64,000 nucleotides of DNA from the NCBI RefSeq assembly GCF_007558825.1, contig NZ_VLTK01000001.1, positions 248,001-312,000 of the forward strand, written 5' to 3'. Source of the DNA: Brevibacterium aurantiacum (GTDB lineage Bacteria > Actinomycetota > Actinomycetes > Actinomycetales > Brevibacteriaceae). The notes below the pieces were generated by a model. That model was not told where the DNA came from and did no database searches. It saw only the letters and a program-made list of their open reading frames with translations. Below, one piece after another: positions 18,874 through 27,696 of this stretch. The number at the start of each line of letters is the position of its first letter. Position 1 is the stretch's first letter. Position numbers and translations under genes: made by a program.

Positions 18874-19812
18874 GTGGCAAAATCATCAGTGGCGAAGAAG
18901 GGCCTGGACAAGGCAGCGAAATTCGCTGTCAACGAGGACGGGTCCCTCAACCCCCGCGCCCAGTCGATGCTGTCGAAACTTCTGTCGGTCCAGCGCCCGG
19001 TGGCCCTTGCCTATGTGCGCAGCCTGCGTCGCCGGAATCCGGATGCGACTCCGGAAGAGCTCATCAAGATCATTCGCCGGCACTACCTCGCGCTGACCAC
19101 TTCGGGTGGCGCAGCAGTCGGTGCCACCGCTGCAGTCCCCGGACTCGGCACGACAGCCGCACTCGGTGTGGCCACCGCTGAGACCGCCGGATTCCTCGAA
19201 GGCACGGCACTGTTCGCGCAGGCGGTCTCGGAGATCCACGGCCTTCCGGTTCAGGACTCCAAACGCGCGAATGCACTGGTGCTGGGGCTCATGCTCGGCA
19301 AGGACGGAAAGAACCTCGTCCAGAAGTTCAGCAAGCAGTCCGGCGGATCGGAGTCGATGTTCGGCAACTGGGGCTCTACCGTGACGAAGCAGCTCCCTGC
19401 CCCGGTCGTCGATCTGCTGGTGCGGAAGCTGCGCAAGACCTTCATCCGCAAGTTCGCCGCTCGTGCCGGCGGCTCGCTGGTCGGTCGCCTGCTGCCCTTC
19501 GGCATCGGCGCGATCATCGGCGGCGTGGTCAACGCTCAGATGGCCCGCAAGGTCGCCAATGAGTCGACCGAGGCCTTCGGTGCCGCGCCTACGATCTTCC
19601 CGCTGGAGACCGATCCTGAGTATGTCGCCCCGAAAAAGGATCGCAAGCTGCTGGCAGGCCTGAAGAACGTCGCGGCGCTGCGCGGCGCGATCAAGAACAA
19701 CAAGGCCATTGAGTCCGATGTCATCGACGAGGCGGCCGATGAGGATCCCACCGCACCGGATGCTCTCCCGCGCACCTACACCGGTGACGAGCACCCTGAA
19801 CTCGGAAAGTGA
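18874..19812 (+). CDS. EcsC-like protein of unknown function
   Basis: A 312-residue protein with a Lys-rich N terminus (MAKSSVAKKGLDKAAKF). It has Gly/Ala-rich hydrophobic segments at about residues 75-115 (GGAAVGATAAVPGLGTTAAL) and 205-230 (LVGRLLPFGIGAIIGGVVNA). The spacing of these resembles EcsC-family proteins, whose role is unclear. GTG 18874 has a perfect AGGAGG 8 bases upstream; an in-frame ATG at 18658 would cross the divergent gene and is unlikely. The last 50 residues are charged. The family call is tentative. Confidence 0.6.
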   Translation: MAKSSVAKKGLDKAAKFAVNEDGSLNPRAQSMLSKLLSVQRPVALAYVRSLRRRNPDATPEELIKIIRRHYLALTTSGGAAVGATAAVPGLGTTAALGVATAETAGFLEGTALFAQAVSEIHGLPVQDSKRANALVLGLMLGKDGKNLVQKFSKQSGGSESMFGNWGSTVTKQLPAPVVDLLVRKLRKTFIRKFAARAGGSLVGRLLPFGIGAIIGGVVNAQMARKVANESTEAFGAAPTIFPLETDPEYVAPKKDRKLLAGLKNVAALRGAIKNNKAIESDVIDEAADEDPTAPDALPRTYTGDEHPELGK

Positions 19813-19937
19813 TCAGCGGGTGAAGCCTGCTGGTTGCCACCGCGAACCAGTTTGAGTATTCGGGCTCCTTACCTCTAATATTATTGAGTCTCCAACAACT
19901 CCGGTGTGACGCTTGTCCACGCGGCTGTGTTGGGGCG

Positions 19938-20010
<73 letters not shown>

Positions 20011-20019
20011 CCCGAACGC

Positions 20020-20069
20020 AAAGCCTCGCGATCCTCTAGAACTAGGGGGAAGCGGGGCTTTTGCTTTTC
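20020..20069 (+). terminator. Terminator behind tRNA-Lys
   Basis: AAAGCCTCGC (20020-20029) pairs with GCGGGGCTTT (20052-20061), with one G-U pair. An inner stem lies in the loop, and a TTTTGCTTTT tract follows. It ends at the stop of the convergent XRE-family gene and may serve that gene too. Confidence 0.75.
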
Positions 20070-20909
20070 TCAGTCGGATGAGATCTTCTGAGAACCGACC
20101 ACTCCGAGCAGCTGCAGCTGTTCTGCCGCGTTCGTGCCCTCCATCGGGAAGAACACAAGCAGAGAGATGTCATCGTCCGGCGTCAGCAGGACTTCACACC
20201 GAAGTTCGATCAATCCGAGCTCTGGGTGGACGAAGACCTTGGTGTCCGAGCGGTGGACTGCCACATCGTGACGGTCCCAGAGCTCTTTGAACTCATCGCT
20301 GATCGCAATGAGGTCCTCGACGAATCTACTCACGTGAGCCTCGTGTGACCTGCGGGTGTAAGTGGCTCGCAGATCGCTGACGTGCGCTGCAGAGATGCGG
20401 CGCCAATGCTCCGGGGGCATCGCCCGAGCGTCGGGGTCGGCGAACCACTCCCAGATGAGATTCCTGCCGCGCCCAGGCTCCCCCGCAAGGCCGTCGAGCA
20501 GTATACGACCGAGGGAGTTCTCCCAGACGATTTCGCCGAGGTCGGTGACGACCAGCGCCGGAAGATCGACGAGACGGTTGGCAACAGCAATGAGACCGGG
20601 ACGCACGTGACCGTCGGAGCTGCGCGGTGGCACCGGGTGGCCTGCGAGATGCAGCATGTGGTCGCGCTGATCACGGTCGCACTGCAACGCTCGAGCCACC
20701 GCCGAAACCACTCCGATCGACGGGGTCGACCCACGCCCCTGTTCGAGGCGAGCGTAATAGTCGACCGATACTCCAGCGAGCATGGCAACCTCTTCGCGCC
20801 GCAGTCCGGGAGTACGGCGACGGCCCGTGTGGCCAGTCCCCACATCTTCTGGGCGCAGCTGCTCCCGTCGACGGCGAATGAAGTCAGCGAATGCAGAACG
20901 ATCGGTCAT
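20070..20909 (-). CDS. MmyB-like helix-turn-helix (XRE) regulator
   Basis: A 279-residue transcription factor. The HTH (about residues 8-85) reads FIRRRREQLRP, then RTPGLRREEVAMLAGVSVDY and YARLEQGRG. The rest is the MmyB-like ligand domain (about 100-270), with the usual NPLGR-type position as ENSLGRILLDGLAG and the RWAR-like ARAMPPEHWRRISAAHVSDL. This family usually controls a divergent oxidoreductase gene, and here an aldo/keto reductase lies divergently 101 bases away with dyads between them. Ligand unknown. Confidence 0.88.
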   Translation of the reverse strand: MTDRSAFADFIRRRREQLRPEDVGTGHTGRRRTPGLRREEVAMLAGVSVDYYARLEQGRGSTPSIGVVSAVARALQCDRDQRDHMLHLAGHPVPPRSSDGHVRPGLIAVANRLVDLPALVVTDLGEIVWENSLGRILLDGLAGEPGRGRNLIWEWFADPDARAMPPEHWRRISAAHVSDLRATYTRRSHEAHVSRFVEDLIAISDEFKELWDRHDVAVHRSDTKVFVHPELGLIELRCEVLLTPDDDISLLVFFPMEGTNAAEQLQLLGVVGSQKISSD

Positions 20910-20926
20910 CTCTTGATTGTCCGCCC

Positions 20927-20959
20927 GATCGGCCGATCTAACCAGGGACAGCCTGTCCC
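20927..20959. promoter_or_regulatory. Dyads between the XRE regulator and the aldo/keto reductase
   Basis: Two inverted repeats lie in the 101-base divergent region: the perfect palindrome GATCGGCCGATC (20927-20938) and GGGACA-GCC-TGTCCC (20945-20959). Either could be the operator through which the MmyB-like regulator controls both genes. Confidence 0.5.
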
Positions 20960-21010
20960 AGGATCGACAGGGCCTCGCCCCCTCGCCACCGCCCTGCCAG
21001 GCTTGAGGTC

Positions 21011-22012
21011 ATGAGCACATACAAAGAGAACTCAACCGTCAACACTCGCCGACTCGGAATCCAAGGGCCTCGCGTCACATCTCCCGGACTGGGCGCCATG
21101 AGCATGTCGGGAGCCTACGGACCGACACGGGATGAAGAGAGCATCGCAGCCATCCATGAGTATATGGATGCCGGAGGCAATCTCATCGACACCGGAGACT
21201 TCTACGGTGCCGGTCACAATGAAATGCTCGTCGGCGCAGCACTTCGAGAGCGCAGCCGTGAGGACGTCGTGATCTCACTGAAATTCGGCGCCGTTCTTGC
21301 CCCCGACGGATCGTTCATCGGATTCGACACTCGACCGGACGCAATCCGAAACTCTCTGACCTATTCGCTGAAGCGATTGGGCACGGACCACGTCGACATC
21401 TACCGGCCGGCCCGACTCGACCCGAATGTGCCCATCGAGGAGACTGTCGGCGCCATCAGCGAACTCGTCGAAGCCGGATACGTTCGTCACATCGGACTCA
21501 GCGAGGTCGGTTCGGAGACCATTCGTCGGGCGGCGGCAGCAGCGCCCATCAGTGACCTGCAGATCGAATACTCGCTGCTGAGCCGCAGCATCGAAGACAA
21601 TGGGATTCTGGCTGCATGCCGCGAACTCGGCATCGGCATCACGGCGTACGGGGCTTTGGCCAAGGGTCTGCTGGCAGGTTCCACGGGAGGGACTCGCGCG
21701 ATGTTCCCGCGTTTCCAGGGGGCCAACCTTGTCCACAATCAGCGGATAGTCTCGACTCTCGCGGAATTCGCTGTAGTGCGAGACGTGACGCTCCCCCAGC
21801 TGGCGATCGCATGGGTGGCCGCACAGGGTGAGGACATCGTGCCAATCGTCGGGTCTCGTACTGCTCATCAGGTGGCCGCCACCGTTTCCAGCAATGGCGT
21901 GCATCTGAGCGTCGATGATCTGGCAGCCTTAGACGCTGCTCTGGCAGACAGCGAGGTCCGGGGCGATCGCTATCCGTCCGAACAGATGATGCTCTTGGAC
22001 AGCGAGCACTGA
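21011..22012 (+). CDS. Aldo/keto reductase with a substituted catalytic histidine
   Basis: NADPH-dependent oxidoreductase fold, 333 residues, cytosolic. The AKR motif NLIDTGDFYGAGHNEMLVG supplies the catalytic Asp and Tyr and VVISLKFGA the Lys. Where relatives have YYQHRVDP, this protein has DIYRPARLDPNVPIEE, so the fourth tetrad residue (His) appears to be Ala. The C-terminal cofactor loop PIVGSRTAHQV is normal. The gene is divergent from the MmyB-like regulator and probably controlled by it. Substrate unknown; the changed tetrad makes ordinary carbonyl reduction less certain. Confidence 0.85.
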   Translation: MSTYKENSTVNTRRLGIQGPRVTSPGLGAMSMSGAYGPTRDEESIAAIHEYMDAGGNLIDTGDFYGAGHNEMLVGAALRERSREDVVISLKFGAVLAPDGSFIGFDTRPDAIRNSLTYSLKRLGTDHVDIYRPARLDPNVPIEETVGAISELVEAGYVRHIGLSEVGSETIRRAAAAAPISDLQIEYSLLSRSIEDNGILAACRELGIGITAYGALAKGLLAGSTGGTRAMFPRFQGANLVHNQRIVSTLAEFAVVRDVTLPQLAIAWVAAQGEDIVPIVGSRTAHQVAATVSSNGVHLSVDDLAALDAALADSEVRGDRYPSEQMMLLDSEH

Positions 22013-22322
22013 GAACACAGCCTCTCGTTCAGCACGGCACGTCTCTCGTCTCGGACCTGGATCATGCGCACAGCGGGGACGGTCTGATGAGCACCCGCCA
22101 TTCCCCTGTTGAGGACGTCTCTTGACTCTGACGAAGAAGAGCCTTTCGACCTGGCCCTCGGAGTTCGAGTCCGTGCTCTCGACGGCGGCAATCTTCTGCG
22201 CGAACTCCGGCTCCCACCATGCGGCGCCGAGGCAGATACGCATGAGCCCGGGACTGCTCGGCCCAGAATTTTACCATCGAGTCAGCGAATCGGGGGTGAA
22301 GCTGCCGACACCAAATGTTCAC
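22013..22322. other. Gene-free stretch behind the aldo/keto reductase
   Basis: About 310 bases with short open frames on both strands, none having a good ribosome site or a recognisable product. It may be degraded coding sequence, but I cannot identify the ancestor. Confidence 0.4.
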
Positions 22323-22574
22323 TTACCGTTCAAGGCGGCCACCGAACGCCTGCTCAACTGGAATACTTCCGTCCTGCCATGGGGTGAGGACCCAGGCGAC
22401 GAGATAGGCGCCGATCCCCAGGACCGGAAGCAGGAACGAGATGAGGACCAGCAGGCGCATCAGCCACACGTTCATCCCGGTCGCCTCGGCGAGACCAGCG
22501 GCAATACCGCCGAGAATCCGGTCGGGACCGCGACGGAAACCAACTTTGCGAATGGAATCAAATAGTTTTCTCAT
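22323..22574 (-). CDS. Small PspC-domain membrane protein
   Basis: An 83-residue PspC-domain protein. The opening MRKLFDSIRKVGFRRGPDRI is followed by LGGIAAGLAEATGMNVWLMR and the hydrophobic LLVLISFLLPVLGIGAYLVA, the standard PspC core. PspC domains sense or respond to membrane stress. I chose ATG 22574 because the family core begins there; the upstream frame to 22733 looks non-coding. The ribosome site is poor (GAGGG directly adjacent). It is divergent from the small membrane protein and bPH2-MarR pair. Confidence 0.75.
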   Translation of the reverse strand: MRKLFDSIRKVGFRRGPDRILGGIAAGLAEATGMNVWLMRLLVLISFLLPVLGIGAYLVAWVLTPWQDGSIPVEQAFGGRLER

Positions 22575-22847
22575 ACCCTCAACAGTACGCAGATTTCGCT
22601 GTCTGCACAGGGGTGCTGACCGTCTAACCGGACTGAGGGAAACCGGAATGGCATCCGGTGGGGGCGCTGGCGGGGCAACGGTCACCTCGGCGCCCCTCTG
22701 ATTGCAATTCTCGTTATATGAGATGACGATCACAGGTTTTGGGCGCGCCTACTCCGAGGCACCCAGCAAGGGCGGTTACGATTAACGGGTTGTGCAACCA
22801 ATTGTCCGCATCCGCCTTCCCAGCGACGCGGCAAAGAGGAGTCCATT

Positions 22848-23012
22848 GTGAAGTGGGTAAAAAAGGCCGTCCTCACGCTCGTCGTCATATTTGTGGCGTT
22901 CTATCTGTTCAGTCGGCCAGAAGATTCAGCCGATGCAGTGCGGAACGCGTTCGAGGCAGTGGGAACCGGTGTCGGCTCATTGGTCACTTTCTTCACTACT
23001 CTGTCCTCGTAA
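22848..23012 (+). CDS. Small single-pass membrane protein (54 residues)
   Basis: A short gene starting at GTG 22848 with GAGGAG 9 bases before it. The product opens MKWVKKAVLTLVVIFVAFYL, a basic N terminus and a membrane helix, then has an acidic stretch PEDSADAVRNAFEAVGTG and a hydrophobic tail. It ends 21 bases before the bPH2-MarR gene on the same strand and is probably cotranscribed. I recognise no family; a partner or modulator of the membrane bPH2 protein is a guess from position. Confidence 0.65.
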   Translation: MKWVKKAVLTLVVIFVAFYLFSRPEDSADAVRNAFEAVGTGVGSLVTFFTTLSS

Positions 23013-23033
23013 CCGCGCCGGAAGCAGCCTGAC

Positions 23034-24356
23034 GTGTTCAGGGGACTGATCGATCCGAAGGTCGAAAATCACCTCATCGTTGAAGAAGGTGAGCTCATTG
23101 TCGACGAAGTACGTCGCCATTTCCTCGCCTTCGTCGCCCCCTCGCTCATCATTGCGCTTGGAGTGGCCGTCGCAGCCATCAGCTTCGCGGTCCCAGTTGA
23201 CTTCGCCCCGATCCCGCTTGGCATCGGCGCCGCCATTGCCCTGTTCGGTGTCTACCGCGCACTGTTCGTGCATATGGACCGGTTCGTCATCACGAACATG
23301 CGAGTGTTCAGAATCCACGGGATCTTCACCCAGCACAAGGCGACGATGCCGATGTCGCGTATTCTCGACATCTCGGTGCACAAACCGCTCATGGGTCGGA
23401 TCTTCAGATACGGGCATTTCGTCTTCGAGTCTGCCGCCCAGGACCAGGGCCTGCGCGATATCCGTTTTGTCGGACGACCGGACGAAAGGGACCTCACCAT
23501 CCAGACGGTGATTCAGCGCTCCGGACTGCGCTCAGCCATCAAATCCTTCAACGACAAGAACAACGAGGATGACGCTGAGGAACCGGATACGAACCTGGAG
23601 GTAGACGCGGACCTCCAAGCCGATGTCGAGGGTGATTCCGATTCCGACGATGCCTACGGCTACGAATACGACCGCGAAGACGACGTCGAACCACACCCTG
23701 AGCCGGCTGTGGTCAACAGTGAACCTCGATTCACTGCAGGTGAGAGAACCGATGGTCACTCGACCGTGCGCGCGGGGGCAGGTCCTGAGGTGGACACCGG
23801 AGAGTGGTCGACCATGGAGCTCGATACCGGCCACGGGTTCAGCGAGTCCGAGGAATTCAGAATCGGCAGCGCACTGCCTGCGTTGAACGACCCTGTTGCC
23901 AGGGCTGCAAGCTCATGGGAGCTGCGGTGGCCCGAACGCGACCGTATGCAGACGGCGACGGAGCTGATGCGTGCTCACCGACGCCTCATCTCCGACCTCG
24001 ACGAGAAGCTTCGTCCCTTGGGTCTGACCTATGCCCGGTATGAGGTGCTGCTCCTCCTGTTCTTCGACCAGCAGGGCGCACTCCCTCTTGTCGAGCTCAC
24101 GGACCAGCTGCAAGTTGAAGGCAGCTCGTCCTTCTCCTCGGTCAGGTGGCTCGAAGACAATGGGCTGATCGAAAGAGTCATGGAGCCCGGTGACGACGGT
24201 GAAGTCTTCGCCGAGATCACGCCGCGAGGTCGGGCACTGACCGATCGAGCCAGTCAGATCGTCGCCGATGCCCGCTTCGGTCTGGATTCGATGACCGAAG
24301 CAGAGTGTCACCAACTGACCAAACTGCTGGCGCGGCAGCGTCGGTACCGGGACTAG
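23034..24356 (+). CDS. Membrane bPH2-domain protein fused to a MarR regulator
   Basis: A single 440-residue reading frame with two unrelated parts. Residues 1-165 form a DUF304/bPH2 unit with two membrane helices (about 32-50 and 57-76), then HMDRFVITNMRVFRIHGIFT and MPMSRILDISVHKPLMGRIF. Residues 170-265 are an acidic, low-complexity linker. Residues 280-440 are a full MarR winged-helix domain (LGLTYARYEVLLLLFFDQQG, then LQVEGSSSFSSVRWLEDNGL and the wing EVFAEITPRGRAL). An internal ATG at 23814 with GGAGAG at 23799-23804 could give a free 180-residue MarR. The stop overlaps the convergent FAD enzyme gene by four bases. The fusion is unusual; a missing stop between two former genes is the alternative. 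Confidence 0.85.
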   Translation: MFRGLIDPKVENHLIVEEGELIVDEVRRHFLAFVAPSLIIALGVAVAAISFAVPVDFAPIPLGIGAAIALFGVYRALFVHMDRFVITNMRVFRIHGIFTQHKATMPMSRILDISVHKPLMGRIFRYGHFVFESAAQDQGLRDIRFVGRPDERDLTIQTVIQRSGLRSAIKSFNDKNNEDDAEEPDTNLEVDADLQADVEGDSDSDDAYGYEYDREDDVEPHPEPAVVNSEPRFTAGERTDGHSTVRAGAGPEVDTGEWSTMELDTGHGFSESEEFRIGSALPALNDPVARAASSWELRWPERDRMQTATELMRAHRRLISDLDEKLRPLGLTYARYEVLLLLFFDQQGALPLVELTDQLQVEGSSSFSSVRWLEDNGLIERVMEPGDDGEVFAEITPRGRALTDRASQIVADARFGLDSMTEAECHQLTKLLARQRRYRD

Positions 24357-25648
24357 GCTTCCTGCGCGGTCCGGCTCCGACCCTCCGCCCTCCGGTCGAT
24401 GCCATCGACTGGACGTCGAGCGAACTCCGGAGCGTGCTCGGGGGTAACACCCAAGCCGAGGATGTGCGCCGGAATCACAGTCAGCGCGGGGAACGTCTTC
24501 AGCAGCCACAGGATCGGCGCCGGCGGGCGGATGACTCCGCCGTTGTGGACGACCGGCTCGATCATCCGGTGAATGCCGCCCTGCAGCAGCTCGACGGTCT
24601 TCGTCGTCAGCAATCGTCGGCGCTGGACCCGCTTGAGATCGCGGGTGGACACACTCCCTGAACGCAGGGCCTCGGCCAGAAGTCGAGCCGTGGCCACGCC
24701 ATCCTGGACCGCCAGGTTGACGCCGACTCCGCCCAAGGGACTCATGGCATGGACGGAGTCGCCGATGCACAGCAGCCCGTCGATGAACCAGCGTTTGGCT
24801 TCGTTGCGGCGCACATCGAGGAGCTTCACGTCATCAAACTGGAGTGCTTCGACATCGTCTGCCAGTGCAGGGAATGTCTCTGCGACCGCACCACGAAGAG
24901 ACTCGATCCCCCGCTCACGGAAACGTCCGTCCTCGCCCTTCGGGATGAGACGAGCCATCTGGACATGCCCGTCGCGCGGAATCGCGACGAACACATTGCC
25001 GCCCTTGGTTCGGGGAGCGATGGATTCGTTCAGCTGCGCCTGGGTGTCGATCCGGAACCACCACACGTCGATCGTGGACCGCAGCTCGCGCATCGACAGC
25101 TGCGCCTCGTCCCGGGCCTTCGACCAGCGTCCGTCGGCAGCGACGACGAGTGGCGCGCGCAACTCGGTCTCACCTTCGGGAGTCTGTGCGCGGACGCCGA
25201 CGACCCTGTCGTCGTCCCAGATCAACGAGGTCATCTCGACCCCCATTCGCAGATCGAAACCGGGTTCAGCCTCCCCCGCCTTCGCCAGCAGATTGAGGAA
25301 GTCCCACTGGGGTGCGATCGTCATGAACGGATGCGCTGTGTTCAGTCTGGACAGGTCGCCGAGGATGTAGTCCCGACCGTCGTCGCCGACAAGACTGATA
25401 TTGGTCACCCTGCGGTGCGTGATCTGCGCGAACTCGTTGTAGAGTCCGAGCTCGTCGAGGAGCCGCAGTGTTGAAGGGTGGATGGTGTCACCACGGAAAT
25501 CTCTGAAGAAGTCAGTGTGCTTCTCCAGCACCACGACTCTGACGCCGCCGCGCGCCAGGAGCAGCCCGGCGACGATCCCGGCGGGCCCACCTCCGGAGAT
25601 GATGCAGTCGTATCCGACATCGAACTGGTCGTGCGCGGCGTCTGTCAT
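24353..25648 (-). CDS. FAD-dependent monooxygenase (PHBH-fold)
   Basis: A 431-residue flavoprotein of the para-hydroxybenzoate-hydroxylase fold. The FAD-binding CIISGGGPAGIVAGLLLARG is at about residues 15-34, the DG motif is in VVAADGRWSKARDEA, and the GD motif with downstream Pro/Gly is LCIGDSVHAMSPLGGVGVNL. All are intact. A tandem CAATGCTGAGGA repeat lies directly before its start on the minus strand. Substrate cannot be read; neighbours (MarR fusion convergent, GT2 enzyme upstream on the same strand) give no pathway. Confidence 0.85.
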   Translation of the reverse strand: MTDAAHDQFDVGYDCIISGGGPAGIVAGLLLARGGVRVVVLEKHTDFFRDFRGDTIHPSTLRLLDELGLYNEFAQITHRRVTNISLVGDDGRDYILGDLSRLNTAHPFMTIAPQWDFLNLLAKAGEAEPGFDLRMGVEMTSLIWDDDRVVGVRAQTPEGETELRAPLVVAADGRWSKARDEAQLSMRELRSTIDVWWFRIDTQAQLNESIAPRTKGGNVFVAIPRDGHVQMARLIPKGEDGRFRERGIESLRGAVAETFPALADDVEALQFDDVKLLDVRRNEAKRWFIDGLLCIGDSVHAMSPLGGVGVNLAVQDGVATARLLAEALRSGSVSTRDLKRVQRRRLLTTKTVELLQGGIHRMIEPVVHNGGVIRPPAPILWLLKTFPALTVIPAHILGLGVTPEHAPEFARRPVDGIDRRAEGRSRTAQEA

Positions 25649-25743
25649 GACACGCTCCTCAGCATTGTGTTCCTCAGCATTGCGGGCACAGAATCGATGC
25701 TAGTCCACGGGCGAGTCGAAAGACATGATGCGGCGAGACTCAG

Positions 25744-25789
25744 CACCGGTGACTGCGAAGTGTGTTCGGATCACCGGTGACTGCGAAGT
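25744..25789. repeat. 18-base direct repeat between two minus-strand genes
   Basis: CACCGGTGACTGCGAAGT occurs at 25744-25761 and again at 25772-25789 (period 28). It lies behind the glycosyltransferase stop and ahead of the FAD enzyme gene. The inner CACCGGTG is a palindrome, so it could be a paired binding site. Confidence 0.6.
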
Positions 25790-25819
25790 TGAGAGCCGAT
25801 CGCGGCCGAGAGTCGTCTC

Positions 25820-27661
25820 TCACACCGTTCTGAGGGAAGTGCCGGAGACCTTTTCAGTGACATCGAAGCGTTCACGGTAGCGGCCGGTGAGCAGACGCCA
25901 TTGTGAGTGCAGCGCTGTTGATGAGTTGAATACGAGCAGAGTCAGCGGATAGAGCAGCCACTGCAGCCAGATGGTCAGACGCCGTATCTGCGGAACATGA
26001 ACCGGACGAGGCGGCAACAGCGACTTGAAGACGAGGATGGACGCGATGAGGGCGATCATGCTCACCTGCTGCACCAGACCAACCGTCATCGGCATCCGCT
26101 CGATGAGGCTGGTGACCTGGCCGGTCTGTGACGCAACGACAAATGGGATCCATCCACCGACGGCGATGATGACGGAGATCGAGGCCAGACTGACATGACC
26201 CTCAAGGAGGGAGAAGAAGCGCAGCACTCCGGGCCAGAAAGGTGTCCGAGCATCGCCGGCGAATACCCTCACCCCCACATAGGGCACATCGCTGGCGCCG
26301 TAGGACCATCGGCTGAGCTGCTTGAACTGTGCGACCATCGTGTCCCTGAATCCGCCGGCCAGCACTGCGTCCTGATAGATCGGAACATGAATGGGAACGA
26401 CGCGATAGTCACCCTCGAAATGGAACCAGCTGCGCCAATACTGATGGCCGTCCTCGACGATGGTCCGTGTCGACCAGAATCCCATTTCGATGAGAGCGGT
26501 CAGCGGCTGCGTGTGAGAGGCGAAATTGCGCAGCGCGAGAGGACGGACCGTTGTGGTGAGATTCCAGAAGCAGTTCGCGCTCGCGACGACACGAGACGGC
26601 GCAGGCGCCTCCCAGATGTTTGTGATGTACAGGCTGATGGGTTGGAACGAGAGGTGGGCGCGATCGGGAGCGAGCGCGTATTCGTATGCGACGGAGTCGA
26701 AATACGCCTCATGGGGTGTGTTGTCGCAATCGAGACTGGTGACGAGGACCGACTCCGGATCGATGCCGTTCGCCTGCACCCAACGAGCCAGTCTGTGCCC
26801 CGCATAGGTGATGTTCGCTCCCTTTCCTGCAATCTCTCCCGGGATCCCGGCCGGATGTTCGACGAGGACGAACGCTGCGAATCCGTCACCGTACTCGGCC
26901 GCCAGACGTCGTGCTGTCGCAGCCATCTGTGGGCCGCCGCGTTCCTCATAGGCGAAGAACACAACGATCTTCGATGGTGAGGTCGAGGTGTGCAGGAGCG
27001 ATCGGATTCCGTCGGCGACCACCTCATAGGGTTCGTTGTAGGCCGCGACGACAACAGCATGGAGCAGTGTCGAAGGGCGCGCCACCGCGCCCGGGAACTC
27101 ACGCACACGGGCTATGGACGCGGCATGCTCCTTGGCCTGAAACCCCGTCCAGGGATACGGTCGCGGCGGGAGCCCATCCATCGCCCGTTCGATGTCAAGC
27201 AGTCTGGCACCCCAATCAACCCGAGAGCTGCGACGGTAACGCACGAAGCCGCGTGAGACGTCGACCGCACCGCGCATCGCTCGTATCAGCGTAAGACCGA
27301 CGACGATGAGCACATAGACCGCCCCAGCCATCGCGTTGATGAACGGCAGGACGAAGACCAGTCCGATGGCGGAGAAGCTGACGATCGCCGGCAGTGCTTC
27401 GAAGAACCGATAGGCCCGCGTGCGCGGCCCGGTGGGAAGTTCGAGTTCGGCCGATGCCGGATCGGTCGCCGGCAGGGAGTCGACCGACGACGGTGCTTGG
27501 CCAGCCGTGGGTGAGGCGGATGCCGATGGTGGTGGAGCCACAGCGGAATAGACGGCTGCCGAGGACGATTCGCGATTCAATCTCACAGAGTCGATCCTGG
27601 TTGAGGATCCTGACCAGCGGTTGGTCCTGGGATGCCGGCCAGATGAACATTCGGTGCGCAA
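25820..27661 (-). CDS. Membrane GT2-family glycosyltransferase
   Basis: Large membrane glycosyltransferase, up to 613 residues. After a polar Ser/Ala/Pro-rich N terminus there are two helices (about residues 88-135) and a cytosolic GT-A domain with ATTLLHAVVVAAYNEPYEVV-type opening (seen as STLLHAVVVAAYNEPYEVV). The nucleotide-sugar motif SLDCDNTPHEA and QFKQLSRWSYG (QxxRW-like) follow, then four C-terminal helices. This is the cellulose-synthase-like layout, so it may polymerise or transfer sugar at the membrane. Start uncertain: ATG 27661, or GTG 27586 with AGGAT upstream, which removes 25 doubtful residues. Product unknown. Confidence 0.82.
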   Translation of the reverse strand: MRTECSSGRHPRTNRWSGSSTRIDSVRLNRESSSAAVYSAVAPPPSASASPTAGQAPSSVDSLPATDPASAELELPTGPRTRAYRFFEALPAIVSFSAIGLVFVLPFINAMAGAVYVLIVVGLTLIRAMRGAVDVSRGFVRYRRSSRVDWGARLLDIERAMDGLPPRPYPWTGFQAKEHAASIARVREFPGAVARPSTLLHAVVVAAYNEPYEVVADGIRSLLHTSTSPSKIVVFFAYEERGGPQMAATARRLAAEYGDGFAAFVLVEHPAGIPGEIAGKGANITYAGHRLARWVQANGIDPESVLVTSLDCDNTPHEAYFDSVAYEYALAPDRAHLSFQPISLYITNIWEAPAPSRVVASANCFWNLTTTVRPLALRNFASHTQPLTALIEMGFWSTRTIVEDGHQYWRSWFHFEGDYRVVPIHVPIYQDAVLAGGFRDTMVAQFKQLSRWSYGASDVPYVGVRVFAGDARTPFWPGVLRFFSLLEGHVSLASISVIIAVGGWIPFVVASQTGQVTSLIERMPMTVGLVQQVSMIALIASILVFKSLLPPRPVHVPQIRRLTIWLQWLLYPLTLLVFNSSTALHSQWRLLTGRYRERFDVTEKVSGTSLRTV

Positions 27662-27696
27662 CAGGGGCTCCCGAACGCCTGCTGTAGCCTCGTCCC

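Noticed and set aside
22013..22322. A small gene in the spacer behind the first aldo/keto reductase
   Set aside because: Several short frames exist on both strands, but none has a ribosome site or a recognisable protein pattern.
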